From Entomortierella parvispora (Eukaryota > Mortierellomycota > Mortierellomycetes > Mortierellales > Mortierellaceae), in the NCBI GenBank assembly GCA_963573315.1, contig OY752146.1, positions 1,984,001 through 2,048,000 on the forward strand: DNA of 64,000 nt, in the 5' to 3' direction. Position 1 is the stretch's first letter. Each line of letters begins with the position of its first letter. The notes beneath the pieces were generated by a model that was given only the letters and a program-made list of their open reading frames with translations, did not search any database and had not been told where the DNA came from. Position numbers and translations under genes: made by a program. Positions 21,468 to 33,162 of the stretch are shown here, piece after piece.

Positions 21468-22940
21468 CTACGTTGATGTTGAAGGTCCTGCTACTTGGTT
21501 AACGTGGGAAGAAGGGTGTGGTTGCCCACGTCTTGATCCAGGATCCAAGGTGCTTTGATCGTCATCATAGTTGCACATAACACCAGTCAATCCAACTTCT
21601 CCATCAGTGTCGTCACATCCACAATCGTCCGTTCTTACAGACGTCGCCGTGGAGGGCTCGAGCCGATGGACCTTTCCAGAGGAGGATACGCCAACGCCAT
21701 TGTTAGTGCTGTTGTTGTTTCGACCCAGAATCGATCCAGTAATGGATCCTGTTCCATCATGAGCAACTGCAGAACTTGTTCCTGTTACACCGTTAGTGCC
21801 CCTTGTATAAGAAGGATGGCGTCTTGTGAGACTCTCCCTCAATCTTTGCGCAATGACCTGCCTTCTCTTCCAGAAATGTCTACGAGAGTAAAATAAAATA
21901 AAAAAACCCCCTCCATTATCAGCTTTCCTTTCCTTCAGTTTTTCTCTCAAAGTACGTGATTGTCCTTACCCATAGAGGAGCACAAGAAGGACGCCCATCC
22001 AGCAAGCCCAACAGAAGGCAGCCAACCCCAAAGTTGCCTTTTCCAGTCGACAGATCGTCTCCATCTTGTGAATTGTCTGTCCGTTCTCCCTAAACACAGT
22101 TGCAAATCCACTGAGCTTTCCACAATCGACCCAAATCGAGTCAATAACCAGGCCGATCAATGACAGGAACCAGCATCCACAAAAGACCATGCAGATGATC
22201 AAATCCCCGCCGATCCTGGCCTTGCTCGTTGGGCGGAAATGTCGGTTCGTGAACGGCCAGAACAGTGGTTTGTGGTAAAGCACATCCACCAAGTACAGGC
22301 AACTAAAGAACAGGGAACAGCAGGCCAGCGTAGCCGTAAAGAGATAAAGAGTTGCCTGGATGGTTGGAAAGATGGTCTGGGTTCGGAAATAGCTCAGCAC
22401 GGGCGTGATTGTAGCAAAAGCGCCTAGGGACACGAGAGGTTGCACAACCCGGAAAAACTTGAGGTAGGTCAACAAGGCCTTGGTAAGAAGCGATTGTGGG
22501 TGATGGGATCGACTCGTTGATTTGTGCCTTCCTCCAGAGAAGGGTGTGCCAGCTGCAGAAGACGTGGTTGAGGTCGAGCGTGGATTGGAGACGTTATTGT
22601 TGTTTGACGAGGTCGAGGCCGTTACTCCTGCCGCTACAGGAAGCGAGGTGTCTCCGGGGGCCACCACAGGCGCTGATGGAGGGTCTGTTTGATTAGGGGT
22701 GGCCCCAGCGGCAGTTGACGCGCCAGTTCCCGATGTACCAGTCAGGGATGCGTCCGCTGTGTTATCCGAACCTGAGGCATCAGCTGCTAACGATCGCTTG
22801 CTGCTACTGGAGGCGGTCCTGCGGTGTGATATAGCAGAGAGCCCAAGAGGCAGGTTCAGGGAATCCAAGTGGTGGCTGCCGCCTGTCCGTGTCCCTGTTG
22901 AGGACGAGAGTTGGTGGTTTGGTATGGTGGTTTCGGCCAT
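21468..22940 (-). CDS. four-transmembrane protein, MARVEL-like
   Basis: Two minus-strand exons, 21970-22940 and 21468-21879, across a 90-nt GT-AG intron; 460 residues. The N-terminal ~150 residues are Ser/Thr/Ala-rich and disordered. Four hydrophobic segments follow: FFRVVQPLVSLGAFATITPV; TIQATLYLFTATLACCSLFF; IICMVFCGCWFLSLIGLVI; LGLAAFCWACWMGVLLVLLY. The loop between TM3 and TM4 (IWVDCGKL) carries Cys residues. The C-terminal tail is basic, then Ser/Asp-rich. Four TMs with an aromatic-rich first TM fit MARVEL-type fungal plasma-membrane proteins. The family call is tentative and the function unknown. Confidence 0.8.
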
Positions 22941-23518
22941 TGTTGCTTCCCAATGTGATTGGAACGTGTGCTTGTGTGCAGCGTGTGGGTTATACGTGAA
23001 CGAGAGAAAAGAGAGAAGCTTATGAGGGTGAGGGTGGAAAGAGAGGCAGAACGAGGAAGAGGGAAAAAAGAAGAAGGGGGAAGAAAGAAGGAAGAAGGAA
23101 GGGAGAGCAGAGAAAAAGAGAAGAAAGGGAAAAGAGGAACAAAGAAAGAGCAGTTTGTACGGTCAGCGTGCTAGTCAGGAGATGCTTGTCCGACCGTCCG
23201 TCGAACGGACACAACACAACACAACCAACAGGGGCGACGAGGCAAGGGGCAAGGACCATCCTTCTGGACAGGAGAGCAAAGAAAGAAAGGGGCGGAACAA
23301 ATTCAAATTCAAGTATCTGTAGCCCGCACCCCTGAAAAAAAAGAAAGAAAAAAAAACCTAAAATAAACTAAACAAGGTTTATTTTTACCGTGAAAAACGT
23401 CACAGCGTGGTGCAGGGCGTGCTCTGCGGGTGGGGTGGTTTCTATTGTCTACAGCCTGTCTTTCTCCATCTCTTATTTCTTTCTTCAACCACATCCATCC
23501 ATTCCATCCATTCCCCAA
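22941..23518. promoter_or_regulatory. bidirectional promoter region (TM protein / CAP)
   Basis: 578 bp between divergent start codons. It is purine-rich (AG repeats) at 23030-23150, has an A-rich run at 23335-23357 about 165-185 bp before the CAP ATG, and contains a short GTCCG/CGGAC symmetrical element near 23188-23210. No gene supported. Confidence 0.5.
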
Positions 23519-25813
23519 ATGGCAGAGATTTCCTCCCTCTCCACGCTTCTTAAGCGTCTCGAGGCCGCAACCACCAAACTCGAGGACCTGGCCATGGCTG
23601 GCGCTTCCGCCTCCAATGTCTCCTCCTCCCTTACCGGAAACAGTGGCGCTCATGCTCCTCAGGGCCAGCTCTCCCAGTTGGCCGAACGCGCTCCTGCCGG
23701 TGCTGCTGCCTCTCAAGAAGTCAGCCATCCCCAGGTCGAGGGCTTTGATGAGCTCGTCGACGGTCCCCTCAAGAACTTTTTCGACCTCAGTAAAACCGTT
23801 GGCGGCGTGGTGGAAGAGCAGGTAAGCCATTCTTTCCTTCCTTCCCTCTGGCTCCTTTTTGCAACCATGGGACCAGGGCCACAGTCATGGAGGCATGACC
23901 AGCAAGGGGATGGACGCGTCAGCTGAAGGACGAAAAAAGAAAAGGAATCTAACCTACACCGATTTGATTTCCCACGGGAAACCACACTTTCAAATTTTAG
24001 GCTGGCTATGTCTTCAGTTTGTTTGCTGCCCAAAGAGATATGATTCTGATCGCAACCTCCAGCCAAAAGCCTCCTTTGACGTCAGATATCTTTCGCCAGC
24101 TGCTGGAGCCCACTCAGGCCGAGCTAGTCAAGGTGAACGAGGTTCGAGAAAGAAACAGATCCAGCCCCTTGGCCAGCCACCTGACCACCGTAGCCGAGGG
24201 TATCAGCGCACTTGGCTGGGTTGCCATCGTAAGTTATTTTTGGTCAATGCAAGGTTCATTTTGCATCTGAGGATTGACTGGCGGGGACCCAGTCCCTGCA
24301 CAACTTGTTTTATGAAAGTCAAATTACTGTTTCTAAAAGCTCTTGCTTCTTGACAATGTCCGTCTGGGCATTATTTTAGGAGCCCAAGCCCGCCCCATTC
24401 GTTGGTGAGATGAAGGACAGCGCTCAGTTCTTTGCTAACCGTGTTGTGAAGGACTGGAAGGAAAAGTAAGCAGGAGTTCATGACCTAGCAGCGTCGGCAG
24501 ATAGCATGGCAGTAACAACTTTACTTCCCTGGGTAGATCTGACCATTTTTTTTTCTTTTTTCCAACTTGCCTATGCTGAAATAGGGATCAGAACCACGTT
24601 CTCTGGGTTCGCTCTTATACGAACTTGTTGACAGAACTTCAAACATATGTTCGCAAGTTCCATACGACCGGACTCGTCTGGAATCCGAAGGTAAAAGAAC
24701 TGAACAGGCAGGACATGACTGGAGACCATTTAGGCCAGCTCATCGGAAAGAAAAAACAGTAGTCCCTAACGTTGGGTTTTCATCTCTGACATTCATAGGG
24801 CACAGTTTTGGATAGCAGTAACGTTGGTCGCGCTGCTACTGCGCCCATCGTAGCGGCAGCAGTAGCTCCCCTAGCACCTGCACCTGCAGCCGGTGGACCC
24901 CCACCTCCTCCCCCACCACCACCACCACCACCAATGTTTGATGCCGCACCTGCCAAGAAGCCTACGGAAAACGACATGTCGGCAGTTTTCGCCCAATTGA
25001 ACCAAGGAGAGGCTATCACAGCTGGATTGCGTAAAGTGGATAAGAGCAAGATGACACATAAGAACCCCGAGCTTCGCGCTTCAGGAATGGTTACAGCTGG
25101 CGGTAAGTTGGATTATTACGGATCAGGATTGAACGAAAGAACAGGATGATCGTAGTCTAATCAATCCAATCGTCAATGGCTATCTAGGCAAGCCAGGATC
25201 TCCCAAGAGAGCTGGACCAGGCGCCCCTCCCAAGCCTGCATCATTGACTCTCAAGAAGCCTCCAAAGCTTGCTCTCGAGGGCAACAAGTGGGTCGTTGTA
25301 CGTTACTTCTTACCATTCCGATTGCAAAGTTGGATTTCCATTGGGATCTATTAACAAAGAATTTGTTCTTAGGAAAACTTTGAAAACAACAACGAAGTCA
25401 TATTGGACGCCGTGGAGCTCAACCACTCTGTGTACATTTATGGCTGCAAAAACTCGACCATTTTGGTCAAGAACAAGGTCACTACCATTGCTGTAGATTC
25501 ATGCTCAAAGACAGGACTGTGTGTTGAGTCATTGATTTCACAGTTGGATGTTGTCAACTCCAAGTCTGTGCAAGTTCAGATCTTGGGACGCGCACCAACA
25601 GTTAGCTTGGACAAGGTCGACTCTTGTATGGTGTATCTCTCTAAGGATTGCTTGGATGTTGAGATTTTGACATCCAAATGCTCTGCAGTCAACATCTTGA
25701 CGCCACCGGACGAAGAGGATGGTGATTTCTTGGAGAGACCCGTGCCTGAGCAGTTCTTGACCAAGATTGTCGATGGCAAGCTTATCACCACGGCGGTCGA
25801 GCATTCTGGATAG
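23519..25813 (+). CDS. SRV2: adenylyl cyclase-associated protein (CAP/Srv2)
   Basis: Links Ras/adenylyl cyclase signalling to actin: the N-terminal region binds cyclase and cofilin-actin, and the C-terminal region recharges G-actin with ATP. Seven exons: 23519-23821, 24001-24228, 24380-24465, 24585-24690, 24799-25102, 25188-25297, 25373-25813; 525 residues. The N-terminus has the cyclase-binding RLEAATTKLEDLA motif. The helical folded domain follows, then a polyproline run (12 prolines in a row), and a WH2-like segment (ALFAQLNQG-type: AVFAQLNQGEAITAGLRKV). The C-terminal CARP beta-helix (VYIYGCKNSTILVKNKV to the end) carries the paired repeats. The RasGEF at the left end of the window acts in the same Ras-cAMP pathway; the genes are 17 kb apart. 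Confidence 0.97.
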
Positions 25814-26289
25814 ACGGGGGCTGACCGTAAAAGAAAAAAGAGAGATGATAGTAGTGACACACAGTTACAAGTTCACGCGATGCGACTACTCGCAAAATAA
25901 AAAAGAGACAAAAAGTAGCTGCCTGCAGGGTCAGCACGGACGGTTGTGATCGAGTTTATTTGTGCAGGCAAATGCACATGAAATTACTGATTACAGTGTT
26001 GTGTTCCGGCTGTTGATGATATGTTCTGGGCTCTCTCTCTGAGTTCGTTGGGGAGATGCAAACAGGAGCGCACGCCGTGAAGTAACATTAATGGGAGAGA
26101 GGGACCGTCTCCATCCTCTGCATTCATCCATTTGTCTCTTGCATTTGCTCCTTCCATCCCTTTCTTTCAACACCACAACACATCCATCTCTTTGCTCGGG
26201 CGTTGCTCAGGAACAAGGCTCGAAGGAAACTTATATTTGCCACCAAAAACCATCGCACTTCGCCACACACTATACACTATACCCCGGCC
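25814..26289 (+). other. intergenic region / promoter of the GPI protein
   Basis: 476 bp. It has AATAAA-like sequence near 25897 (likely CAP polyadenylation) and a CT-rich stretch before 26290. No gene supported. Confidence 0.5.
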
Positions 26290-27200
26290 ATGACTCCATT
26301 CACACCATCACCACTGCCAGGCTTGTCCTTACCTTCCCGCCTTTCGTTCCTCCTCCTCTCCATCGTCCTTCATCTCTCCTTTTCAACTTTTCTTGCCAAC
26401 GCCTACTCGATCACTGCACCCACAGGCGCTGCCCGGTGGACAACCGGGCTGCCTGCTCTAATCACCATCGTTTCGACCGACAAGGCTACTGCCACCACAA
26501 AGCCTACAGACGATCTCTTGACCATCACCCTATGTACATCGGGGTTTTTAGGCGCCTGCGTAGTGTCCGCCACGATCGCAGATCGACTGCAGGTCATGAT
26601 ACCCTTCAACAGCACTGCAGCCAGTGTCTCATACGATATCACAAACTGGGTTGTTCCTGCAAACTTGCCTGCTGGCAACAACTACTTTGTGCATTTGACA
26701 CAGGGCGGCGGTCTTTTTGATCCGAGTGCAGACTCTCCCCAGTTCCAGGTCGTTGTCGGTAGAGTAACCCCTTTCCCTCATCGTGTCTCTCTCTCTCTGC
26801 CAATGCCTTTTTCGTCTTTTGTCCGCGATGGGGGCCGGTCAACAAGTAGAATGCTTAAACTGACTTGTTTCTTCAAAACATCCTTTCTTTTTCTTTCTAA
26901 AAAGGCAACACGACAACTCCAACTCCAACTACAACAACGCTAGCGCCTACGACAACAACAACGACTTCCCAAACACCCACAGCGACACCGTCGTCCTGCA
27001 ATGATATCCAGGAACAGTGTGTGGCCCAGGGCAGGGTTTACCAGAACGCAACCGGGACGGCTCCTTGTTCTTGTGGCGCACCTTTGATCATCCCGACCAT
27101 CAAAGGCAGTGGCGGGATCCGAAGTTTGACCTTTGAAAGTTCTGGTGGCTCTTATGTCGCCTTGACCGTCCTCCTGCTGTCCATGCTAGCCCTGTTTTAA
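26290..27200 (+). CDS. GPI-anchored cell-wall protein with Kre9/Knh1-type domain
   Basis: Two exons (26290-26758, 26905-27200); 254 residues. The signal peptide is at about 1-38 (hydrophobic SFLLLSIVLHLSFSTFLANA, cleavage near NA-YS). The Ig-like Kre9/Knh1 N-terminal domain (SITAPTGAARWTTGLPALIT onward, about 39-155) is the one known as the Ser-Thr-rich GPI-anchored membrane family. A Thr/Pro mucin-like linker is followed by a small Cys-containing segment (SCNDIQEQC, CSCGAP). The C-terminus has a small-residue omega region (ESSGGS) and a hydrophobic tail ending MLALF, as expected for GPI attachment. Likely role in wall glucan structure, as inferred for the family. Confidence 0.88.
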
Positions 27201-27522
27201 GTAATAACTAGGCTTACTAGCACAGTTTTTGGTCTGCCGAAAATGAAAAAAAAAATAAGTAAACAAATACCCTTCACTCAATTTTCAAGGAAAAACATCC
27301 GGCCAAATGATAGCGTTCTTTTTTAATATGATGCATGGCGCTCGATAGATGGCGCTCGAAGGATGGCACCTTGTGGATCGCAGGAAAGGAAGTATATACA
27401 CAGTCCTGCAATCGAGGACAGAGAGTTTTTCTTTGGACATTCTCTCCCCCTTCCTAACTGGCCCTGTTGAGACCGAAGGGGAGGGGGTGGAGGAAGGGGG
27501 GCTCTTGTTGAGCACCTTGCTT
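27201..27522. other. convergent 3' intergenic region
   Basis: 322 bp between the stops of the GPI-protein gene (plus) and the F-box gene (minus). AT-rich at first, with a short A run near 27247. Nothing else seen. Confidence 0.5.
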
Positions 27523-30114
27523 TCAGATGATGGAGCGCGTAAATTTATCGCGACGGGAACTCTTGCCGAGATGGTTGGCATCAGGGCCAATGTCCAACCA
27601 AGGGAGCTTGACGCTCATCTTGAGCAAGAGTCGACGTGCCTGTGATTCCGGATCCAGGCCGTAATAGCTGGTGTTCATCCGTTTGCCGGACGACCGGCTC
27701 TGCCATTGCTCGACCGAAGACGACTTCATATTCAGGTCCGTGCCCATAACCTCGAGTCGCGGCATTCTCCGAGCCAACTGAATCATCCCTGGCACGGTGA
27801 CACGAGGGTTCCCTAGGATGCTCAGCTCCAGCAATTGTCCCGCCCACTCTCCACATTGATGGTGTTCCGTCTCTGTTTCAATGCCATTCTCATCTATCGG
27901 GTTGTCTTCATCATCACTGTCGTCGTCCAAGTAATCAGGACCGTTCAAGGGCTGACTGGACTGGAAATCTACATCGGGGCATATCATTTCCCAGAGAGTC
28001 TCGTCCGTCAACTCGCGCCAAGGTCCTTGAAGAAGAACTCTCTTCAGACGAGAACCTGTCACATACGGCAAATACGTCAAATTACTCGGTGCCTTGCCCG
28101 CTCGATTCCCTACCCTCGGGACCGTTGGAGCCTGCAAGATTGATAGACTAAGGATACTCAGATTGGGCATGAACATCAACGATTCGAGATTCAGTTCAGT
28201 AGCAATTGGTCCTGTCAATTCCAGAGTCGACAGGCAAGGGACGCGCCATTGGATGAACAGAGGTCCAGCATCGATCGAAGACATTTCTCTGTAACTTTCA
28301 TAATCCTTTGGCGTTGGCGGTCGATCGCCGCCCTCAAGCTGTTGCTGTTCCTGCTCCTGCTCTTGCTCCTTCCGTTGTTGTGCAAACATCTTGCCAGTCG
28401 TGAACGTTCCAATACGATCCATCCACTCGGGCTGGCCCATATGGGCCATATCTGAACGAACTTGCAGCGCCTGGAGTGAATCTCGAAAGCCATAGAGTGC
28501 ATCCCTGATAATATCGTATACAACACTGTCTCTTGGACCTTGCACCCGCAGATGCTTCATCTCCACCAACGGAAGGTAGGTCCGTTGTGTTGTAGGTGAT
28601 CCCAAAGTCAAAGAACTGTCCCTGTGTTGCTTATCCCATTCCGTGACCGCCCAGCCAAACATATCCCTTGAACTGCTGAAGAGGTCCAGATACTGAAGAT
28701 GACGACATCTCGACAGAAACTCTGGTCGACTGAAGGCTGCATCTTCATACAGGGTCATGAGAGGCGTCAACCGCAACGAGGTCAAGGCACCGGCGTCCAG
28801 AGAATCGAGCTGAGCCAAGGTGGTGGTCGCCCAATGAACAATATCCACCATCTCTACACCTGGTCCAAGCGCCTGCAACAATTGAATCGGATCAAATTCC
28901 TGGCCGTTAATACGAGCGCCATCGCCATGGCCCCGACTACTGAGGTATTTTAGTCGACGGATCGCCGGGCTCCTGTAGGCCGAATTTCCAAGATGTGTCC
29001 GAGGCTGTCCTTGGTTCTGTAGAGACTTGTTCGCAAGAGTTGGAGATCTTGCAGCGGGGAACATGGTTGCGTGTTTCACTAGGAACTGGTGAACAATAGC
29101 CAGTTCCCCATGAGTCCACACTGCATCATGCAAGTCGATGGACGAGATTTTGCTGAACGACGCCAGGTGGGCGATGAGGTAAGGGACGATAGGGATCACG
29201 TCGTGGATGTAAAGGGATTCGACTTTGGACGGGTTGTGCTTCAGGATCGCCAGTTCAATTTTGGATAGATAGTCATCGTAGACTCGCCTACCAGCCCCAG
29301 GGTATATCTGCCGGATCACGGCTTGAATTCGACGATGATCATGGTCCGAGTAAAAATAAAAGTAGTCCATGAGTAGACCGGACACATGTCGTGGGCGGCC
29401 ACTGTCGCTGCTGCTGCTGCTGTTATTGTTGTTGGCAGAGTGTTGGTTTCTCTTCAATGTCGATACAATCGCCATTTGCCCTTTCTTGTCATCGGTATCG
29501 CAGTCGCTATCAAAGCTGATCAGATCCGCACCTGGTTCCAAGTGAAATGAGGAAGACAAACTCGTGTCCTGTACACTGCTGAAGACATTGTTTGGATTGA
29601 AGGGTGGCCACATCATATCGGCCTCCTCGGGTCGGTAGTCTGGTTTCCGGAGCCAGGTCGAGGGCTGATCCACAAAAGGGGGGATCAACGGCTGGAGATT
29701 TTCCATGCCTGAAGAGTCATCAAGGATGGAAGGGGAGAGTGGGGGTGGACGATGTTGGCCAGGCGGAGGGATTCCCAAGTTCTGGATGAGCAGGCGTGTA
29801 AGGCGTTTGATCCTGCCGTGAGACTGATCCATGGAGGCTTCGGAGCGATAGAGGGAGGCAAAAGTCCGCGACGCCCAATGCGGAGGGTCGCGGAAGGCGG
29901 TAGCAAGCCGGAAAGGACTCTTGTAGAGGACAGGGACTGTGAGCTGAAAGAATTGGCGCGAGACCAGAAGCAAGGCGTGAAGCGAAAGAAGATCGTAACG
30001 CAGACAGGCGATGACAAACTCGAGGCATTCTTGTGGCAGAGGCGCGAGGTGTGAAGGTAGAGGAGAGAGAGAAGGGGAGGGAGAGGGAGAGGGAGAGGGA
30101 GAGGACGAGGCCAT
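27523..30114 (-). CDS. F-box / leucine-rich repeat-like protein
   Basis: Single-exon 863-residue ORF on the minus strand. I chose the ATG at 30114. The frame is open 148 codons further, but that stretch is simple purine/pyrimidine sequence of the divergent promoter. After an SP repeat, an F-box-like segment LPQECLEFVIACLRYDLLSLHALLLVSRQF matches the F-box pattern (LPxE, internal hydrophobics, LLLVSRxF). Downstream are spaced Leu-rich segments (HLQYLDLFSS, MKHLRVQGPRD, LSTLELTGPI, PNLSILSLSIL, LLELSILGNP) consistent with degenerate LRRs. Such proteins act as substrate receptors of SCF ubiquitin ligases. F-box families are much expanded in Mortierella-like fungi, so the substrate cannot be guessed. 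Confidence 0.82.
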   Translation of the reverse strand: MASSSPSPSPSPSPSLSPLPSHLAPLPQECLEFVIACLRYDLLSLHALLLVSRQFFQLTVPVLYKSPFRLATAFRDPPHWASRTFASLYRSEASMDQSHGRIKRLTRLLIQNLGIPPPGQHRPPPLSPSILDDSSGMENLQPLIPPFVDQPSTWLRKPDYRPEEADMMWPPFNPNNVFSSVQDTSLSSSFHLEPGADLISFDSDCDTDDKKGQMAIVSTLKRNQHSANNNNSSSSSDSGRPRHVSGLLMDYFYFYSDHDHRRIQAVIRQIYPGAGRRVYDDYLSKIELAILKHNPSKVESLYIHDVIPIVPYLIAHLASFSKISSIDLHDAVWTHGELAIVHQFLVKHATMFPAARSPTLANKSLQNQGQPRTHLGNSAYRSPAIRRLKYLSSRGHGDGARINGQEFDPIQLLQALGPGVEMVDIVHWATTTLAQLDSLDAGALTSLRLTPLMTLYEDAAFSRPEFLSRCRHLQYLDLFSSSRDMFGWAVTEWDKQHRDSSLTLGSPTTQRTYLPLVEMKHLRVQGPRDSVVYDIIRDALYGFRDSLQALQVRSDMAHMGQPEWMDRIGTFTTGKMFAQQRKEQEQEQEQQQLEGGDRPPTPKDYESYREMSSIDAGPLFIQWRVPCLSTLELTGPIATELNLESLMFMPNLSILSLSILQAPTVPRVGNRAGKAPSNLTYLPYVTGSRLKRVLLQGPWRELTDETLWEMICPDVDFQSSQPLNGPDYLDDDSDDEDNPIDENGIETETEHHQCGEWAGQLLELSILGNPRVTVPGMIQLARRMPRLEVMGTDLNMKSSSVEQWQSRSSGKRMNTSYYGLDPESQARRLLLKMSVKLPWLDIGPDANHLGKSSRRDKFTRSII

Positions 30115-30722
30115 GGTGGCCCACGATAGTGGAAGACGATGGCAATGATGATGGAGAGAAAAAAGGCGGGGATGGGTGCTGGGTAGCGAGGGAAGAGGAG
30201 AGGAGCCAGAGAGAGCAGACAAGAGAAAGAAAGAAAGGAAGAAGGGTGGAAGGAAGGAAGGAAAGCAGAGAGAAGCAGGGAAATGGAAAGGAAAAGAAGG
30301 AAGGAAAGAGGTGAAGAGAGAAGGAAAGAAGGAAATAAAGGAAGAAGGAAAGAAAGAAGAAACAAACAACCCAGCAATAATGACGAGCCTCCAAATCCCA
30401 GAGGAACACCGTGCGCGCGCGCGTGCGGGGAGTGTGAAAACGTGTGCAGGTGTGAAAAGAGAAGCGAGGTGTTCATTCCCCTTTTCCTCGTCTTCTCGCC
30501 TCTGTCTCCATCGCGTCCTCTCTTCTCTTGTCCTCTCCTCTCCTCTCCTCTCATCCATCTCATCCCCATCCCTCTCCTCCTCATCTCATCTCTGCTGCAT
30601 CGCCCTCCTTTCCGTCACTGCTCCTGCCACATCCACAAACCCGCTCTTTTTCCTGTGAATGACCCCAACCAGCCAGCTGGCCGCTTCCATCTAGTCTCTT
30701 ATTCAGTTTACCCCACATAGAA
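30115..30722. promoter_or_regulatory. bidirectional promoter (F-box / malonyl-CoA decarboxylase)
   Basis: 608 bp between divergent starts. A long GGAAGGAAAG-type purine tract (30060-30360) is followed by a CT-rich tract (30475-30650) leading to the decarboxylase. The strand asymmetry switches near 30400, close to a GCGCGCGCG run. Confidence 0.55.
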
Positions 30723-33162
30723 ATGTCCAGGCGAATCCTTCTCGCCCAACTCTCGAAACCATCGCGTCCCTGGCCACTGCCATCGCCACTGTCTGCAACC
30801 GCATTCCGTCCTTCCTTCCCCGCTGCTTCCATCCAGGTACATGCCCTCCCAGGGGATCACGGCGCCTCATTTTACAATTTTTTCCCAGGCTCAAAGTGAC
30901 GGGGTTTCTTCCTTGCCCGTGATCGTGCCGTCTTTTTGACCTTTTTCTTTTTTTTTCGTCTCTTTTCCTTTTATCCTGTAGATTCAGCGGACCATGGCCT
31001 CGTCCACCAATAACAACAGCAACAACAACTCCAATCACGCCGGATCAGGGACGCTGCAAGCATTGCGGCCACAGGTCGTCGATCGGTATTGGAATGATAT
31101 TGCAGAACATTTCCGCGAGCCGGGCTTCTCCACTTTTGACAAGGAGAAATCGAGCCGAGCGGTCGTTAAAGATCCGGAATTCATGCGCAAGCTCCTGTTA
31201 GCTGTTATTACAGATCGTCCTGGTCAGGGCGATATCTTGCCGAGTGTGATCGCAAAGAGCTGCTGCGACTTTTTCTCATCTCTGGATCAAACCGGCAAGA
31301 CGGATTTTCTTCGGCTCCTTGCTCGCGATTTCGGTAAAGAGATCCGGACTTTGTCCCTGTGGTTCCTTTCCAAAGTACAGCCTGCCGGTCAGCCCATTTT
31401 GTCTTACTATCCCATTACCCCATGTGAATGACAGGTGTCTTGCAAGAGGATGTCGCCAAGGCAGCGGAACAGTATGCAACAACTTCTCGTGGCGAACCCG
31501 AGAGCAAGGCATTGTTGCGCGCCGAGCAATTACTCCGCCATGCTGTCGTTCCTGGCCATAACAAGTTCTTTGATCGTGTCAGTCGCCTTCCTGGAGGACT
31601 CAAGTTCTTGATCGACATGCGGCACGACTTGATTGTAAATGGACTTTTTTCGATCATTATATTCATTTTTTTTTGTTTTCTCGGTTCACTGCCGGACATT
31701 GTATTTTTGAGCTGACGGTCTTTTCTTTCATTGTTTAACAAACCATAGACCATTCTGGGCCGGAACCGATCCGACTTTTACCTTTCGGCCTTGAACGAGT
31801 CTCTGAAAGAGAAACTGCAGTCGTGGTTTGTCGGATTCTTGGATCTGGAGAGACTCACTTGGCAATCGCCTGCCGTCTTGCTGGAAAAGATTACACAATA
31901 CGAGGCCGTGCACAAGTTTAAAGATGTTCAGGATTTGAAGCGTCGCGTGGGTCCCGGTCGCAGAGTATTTGCCCTGATGAACAAGTCCTTGCCCACAGAG
32001 CCCTTAGTCTTTGTCCAGGTCGCTTTGGTAAAGTCGCTCTCAAACAATGTTCAGGATATCCTGAACGACCCCTCACCCGGTCATGTCAACCCTGCCGAGA
32101 CTGTCAAGTGTGCCATCTTTTACTCGATCACCACCCAAGTAGGCATGTACCAAGTTATTTTTCTTTCAAATACTGTCCCCTTCTGAATGTCACTTATTTT
32201 CAGCTGCTTCTCTTCCTCCAAGGACTAACCAAAACCGACTTTACCTTCCCATAGGGTTGTCTGGAATTGAGCTGGGCAACTTTTTGATCAAGCGTGTGGT
32301 TCGATCATTAAAGGTCGAATTCCCTCAGATCGAGACCTTCAGTACGTTATCGCCCATTCCTGGATTTAGACGATGGGTTTGGCAGTCCCAAAACTTGGGC
32401 CATCGATTGCTCTTGCCAGAGGAAGAGTCTGTTGTTGTTCGTCTAGGAGACCGACGATCAGTCTCTGGAAACGCAGAAGAGCAGTTCAAGGTAAATGATT
32501 CTGGGTTTCTCTATTTTTGGATGATTCTGTCCTGTTCATTCAGGCGTTCCAAGTGGATTACAGACACCAACTCCAATTATTATCTTATCAATCATAGGCA
32601 ATCTTGAAAGACGAAACTGTCTTCTCGGATAGTGAGGCCGTGGGTGCTTTGCGGCCGATCCTGTCGCGACTCTGCGGAAGGTAATTGCTGTTCTTCATGG
32701 TTAAGGAAAAAAAAAAAAGAGTTAGAGGGTACGGATGCTGACCTATGGTTCTGTTCGTTCTTTAAAAGATATATCCTTGTGGAGAAGCGCCGTTATCTGG
32801 CATTGGACCCTGTAGCGAATTTCCATCTCCGCAACGGAGCGTGTGCCTACCGTCTGAACTGGCTAGGTGACACTTCACCCAAGGGCATGGAAGAGTCCTT
32901 TGGCATGATGGTCAACTACCTTTATTCACTGGACCACATCGAGATGAACAACCAGCAATACCTTCAGGACGGTACCATCAGCGTTTCTTCCCAGGATCTT
33001 TCTTTCAAACGTGCGCTCGAACAGGCCTCCGTTGTTCACCCCGAGGACTCGACTCTGAGTGGGGAGGGCGGTCGTCCTCGCCAGAGCTCCGCTGCAGCGG
33101 CCGGTCAAATTGTTCAAACTGGCAGTTCAAAGTTTAGACTGCTGGATCTCACCACTGCATGA
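30723..33162 (+). CDS. MLYCD: malonyl-CoA decarboxylase
   Basis: Converts malonyl-CoA to acetyl-CoA and CO2, relieving inhibition of fatty-acid oxidation. Seven exons: 30723-30836, 30982-31333, 31435-31634,31749-32142, 32255-32490, 32598-32680, 32769-33162; 590 residues. The first exon encodes a basic, Ser/Leu-rich segment ([18 protein letters not shown]) that looks like a mitochondrial presequence. A second in-frame ATG in an excellent context (ACCATGG, 30994) would give a form without it. Family motifs: LNGR-like [35 protein letters not shown], and [20 protein letters not shown] with the conserved His. Intron 4 (32143-32254) keeps frame only if its donor is GC (GCATGT). No C-terminal peroxisomal SKL (it ends DLTTA). 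Confidence 0.95.

Noticed and set aside
21555-21896. 113-codon plus-strand ORF
   Set aside because: Shadow of exon 2 of the minus-strand four-TM protein, whose splice phase and C-terminus are well supported.
30115-30558. 148-codon N-terminal extension of the F-box protein
   Set aside because: Built from simple purine/pyrimidine repeats of the divergent promoter. The ATG at 30114 directly precedes the protein-like region.
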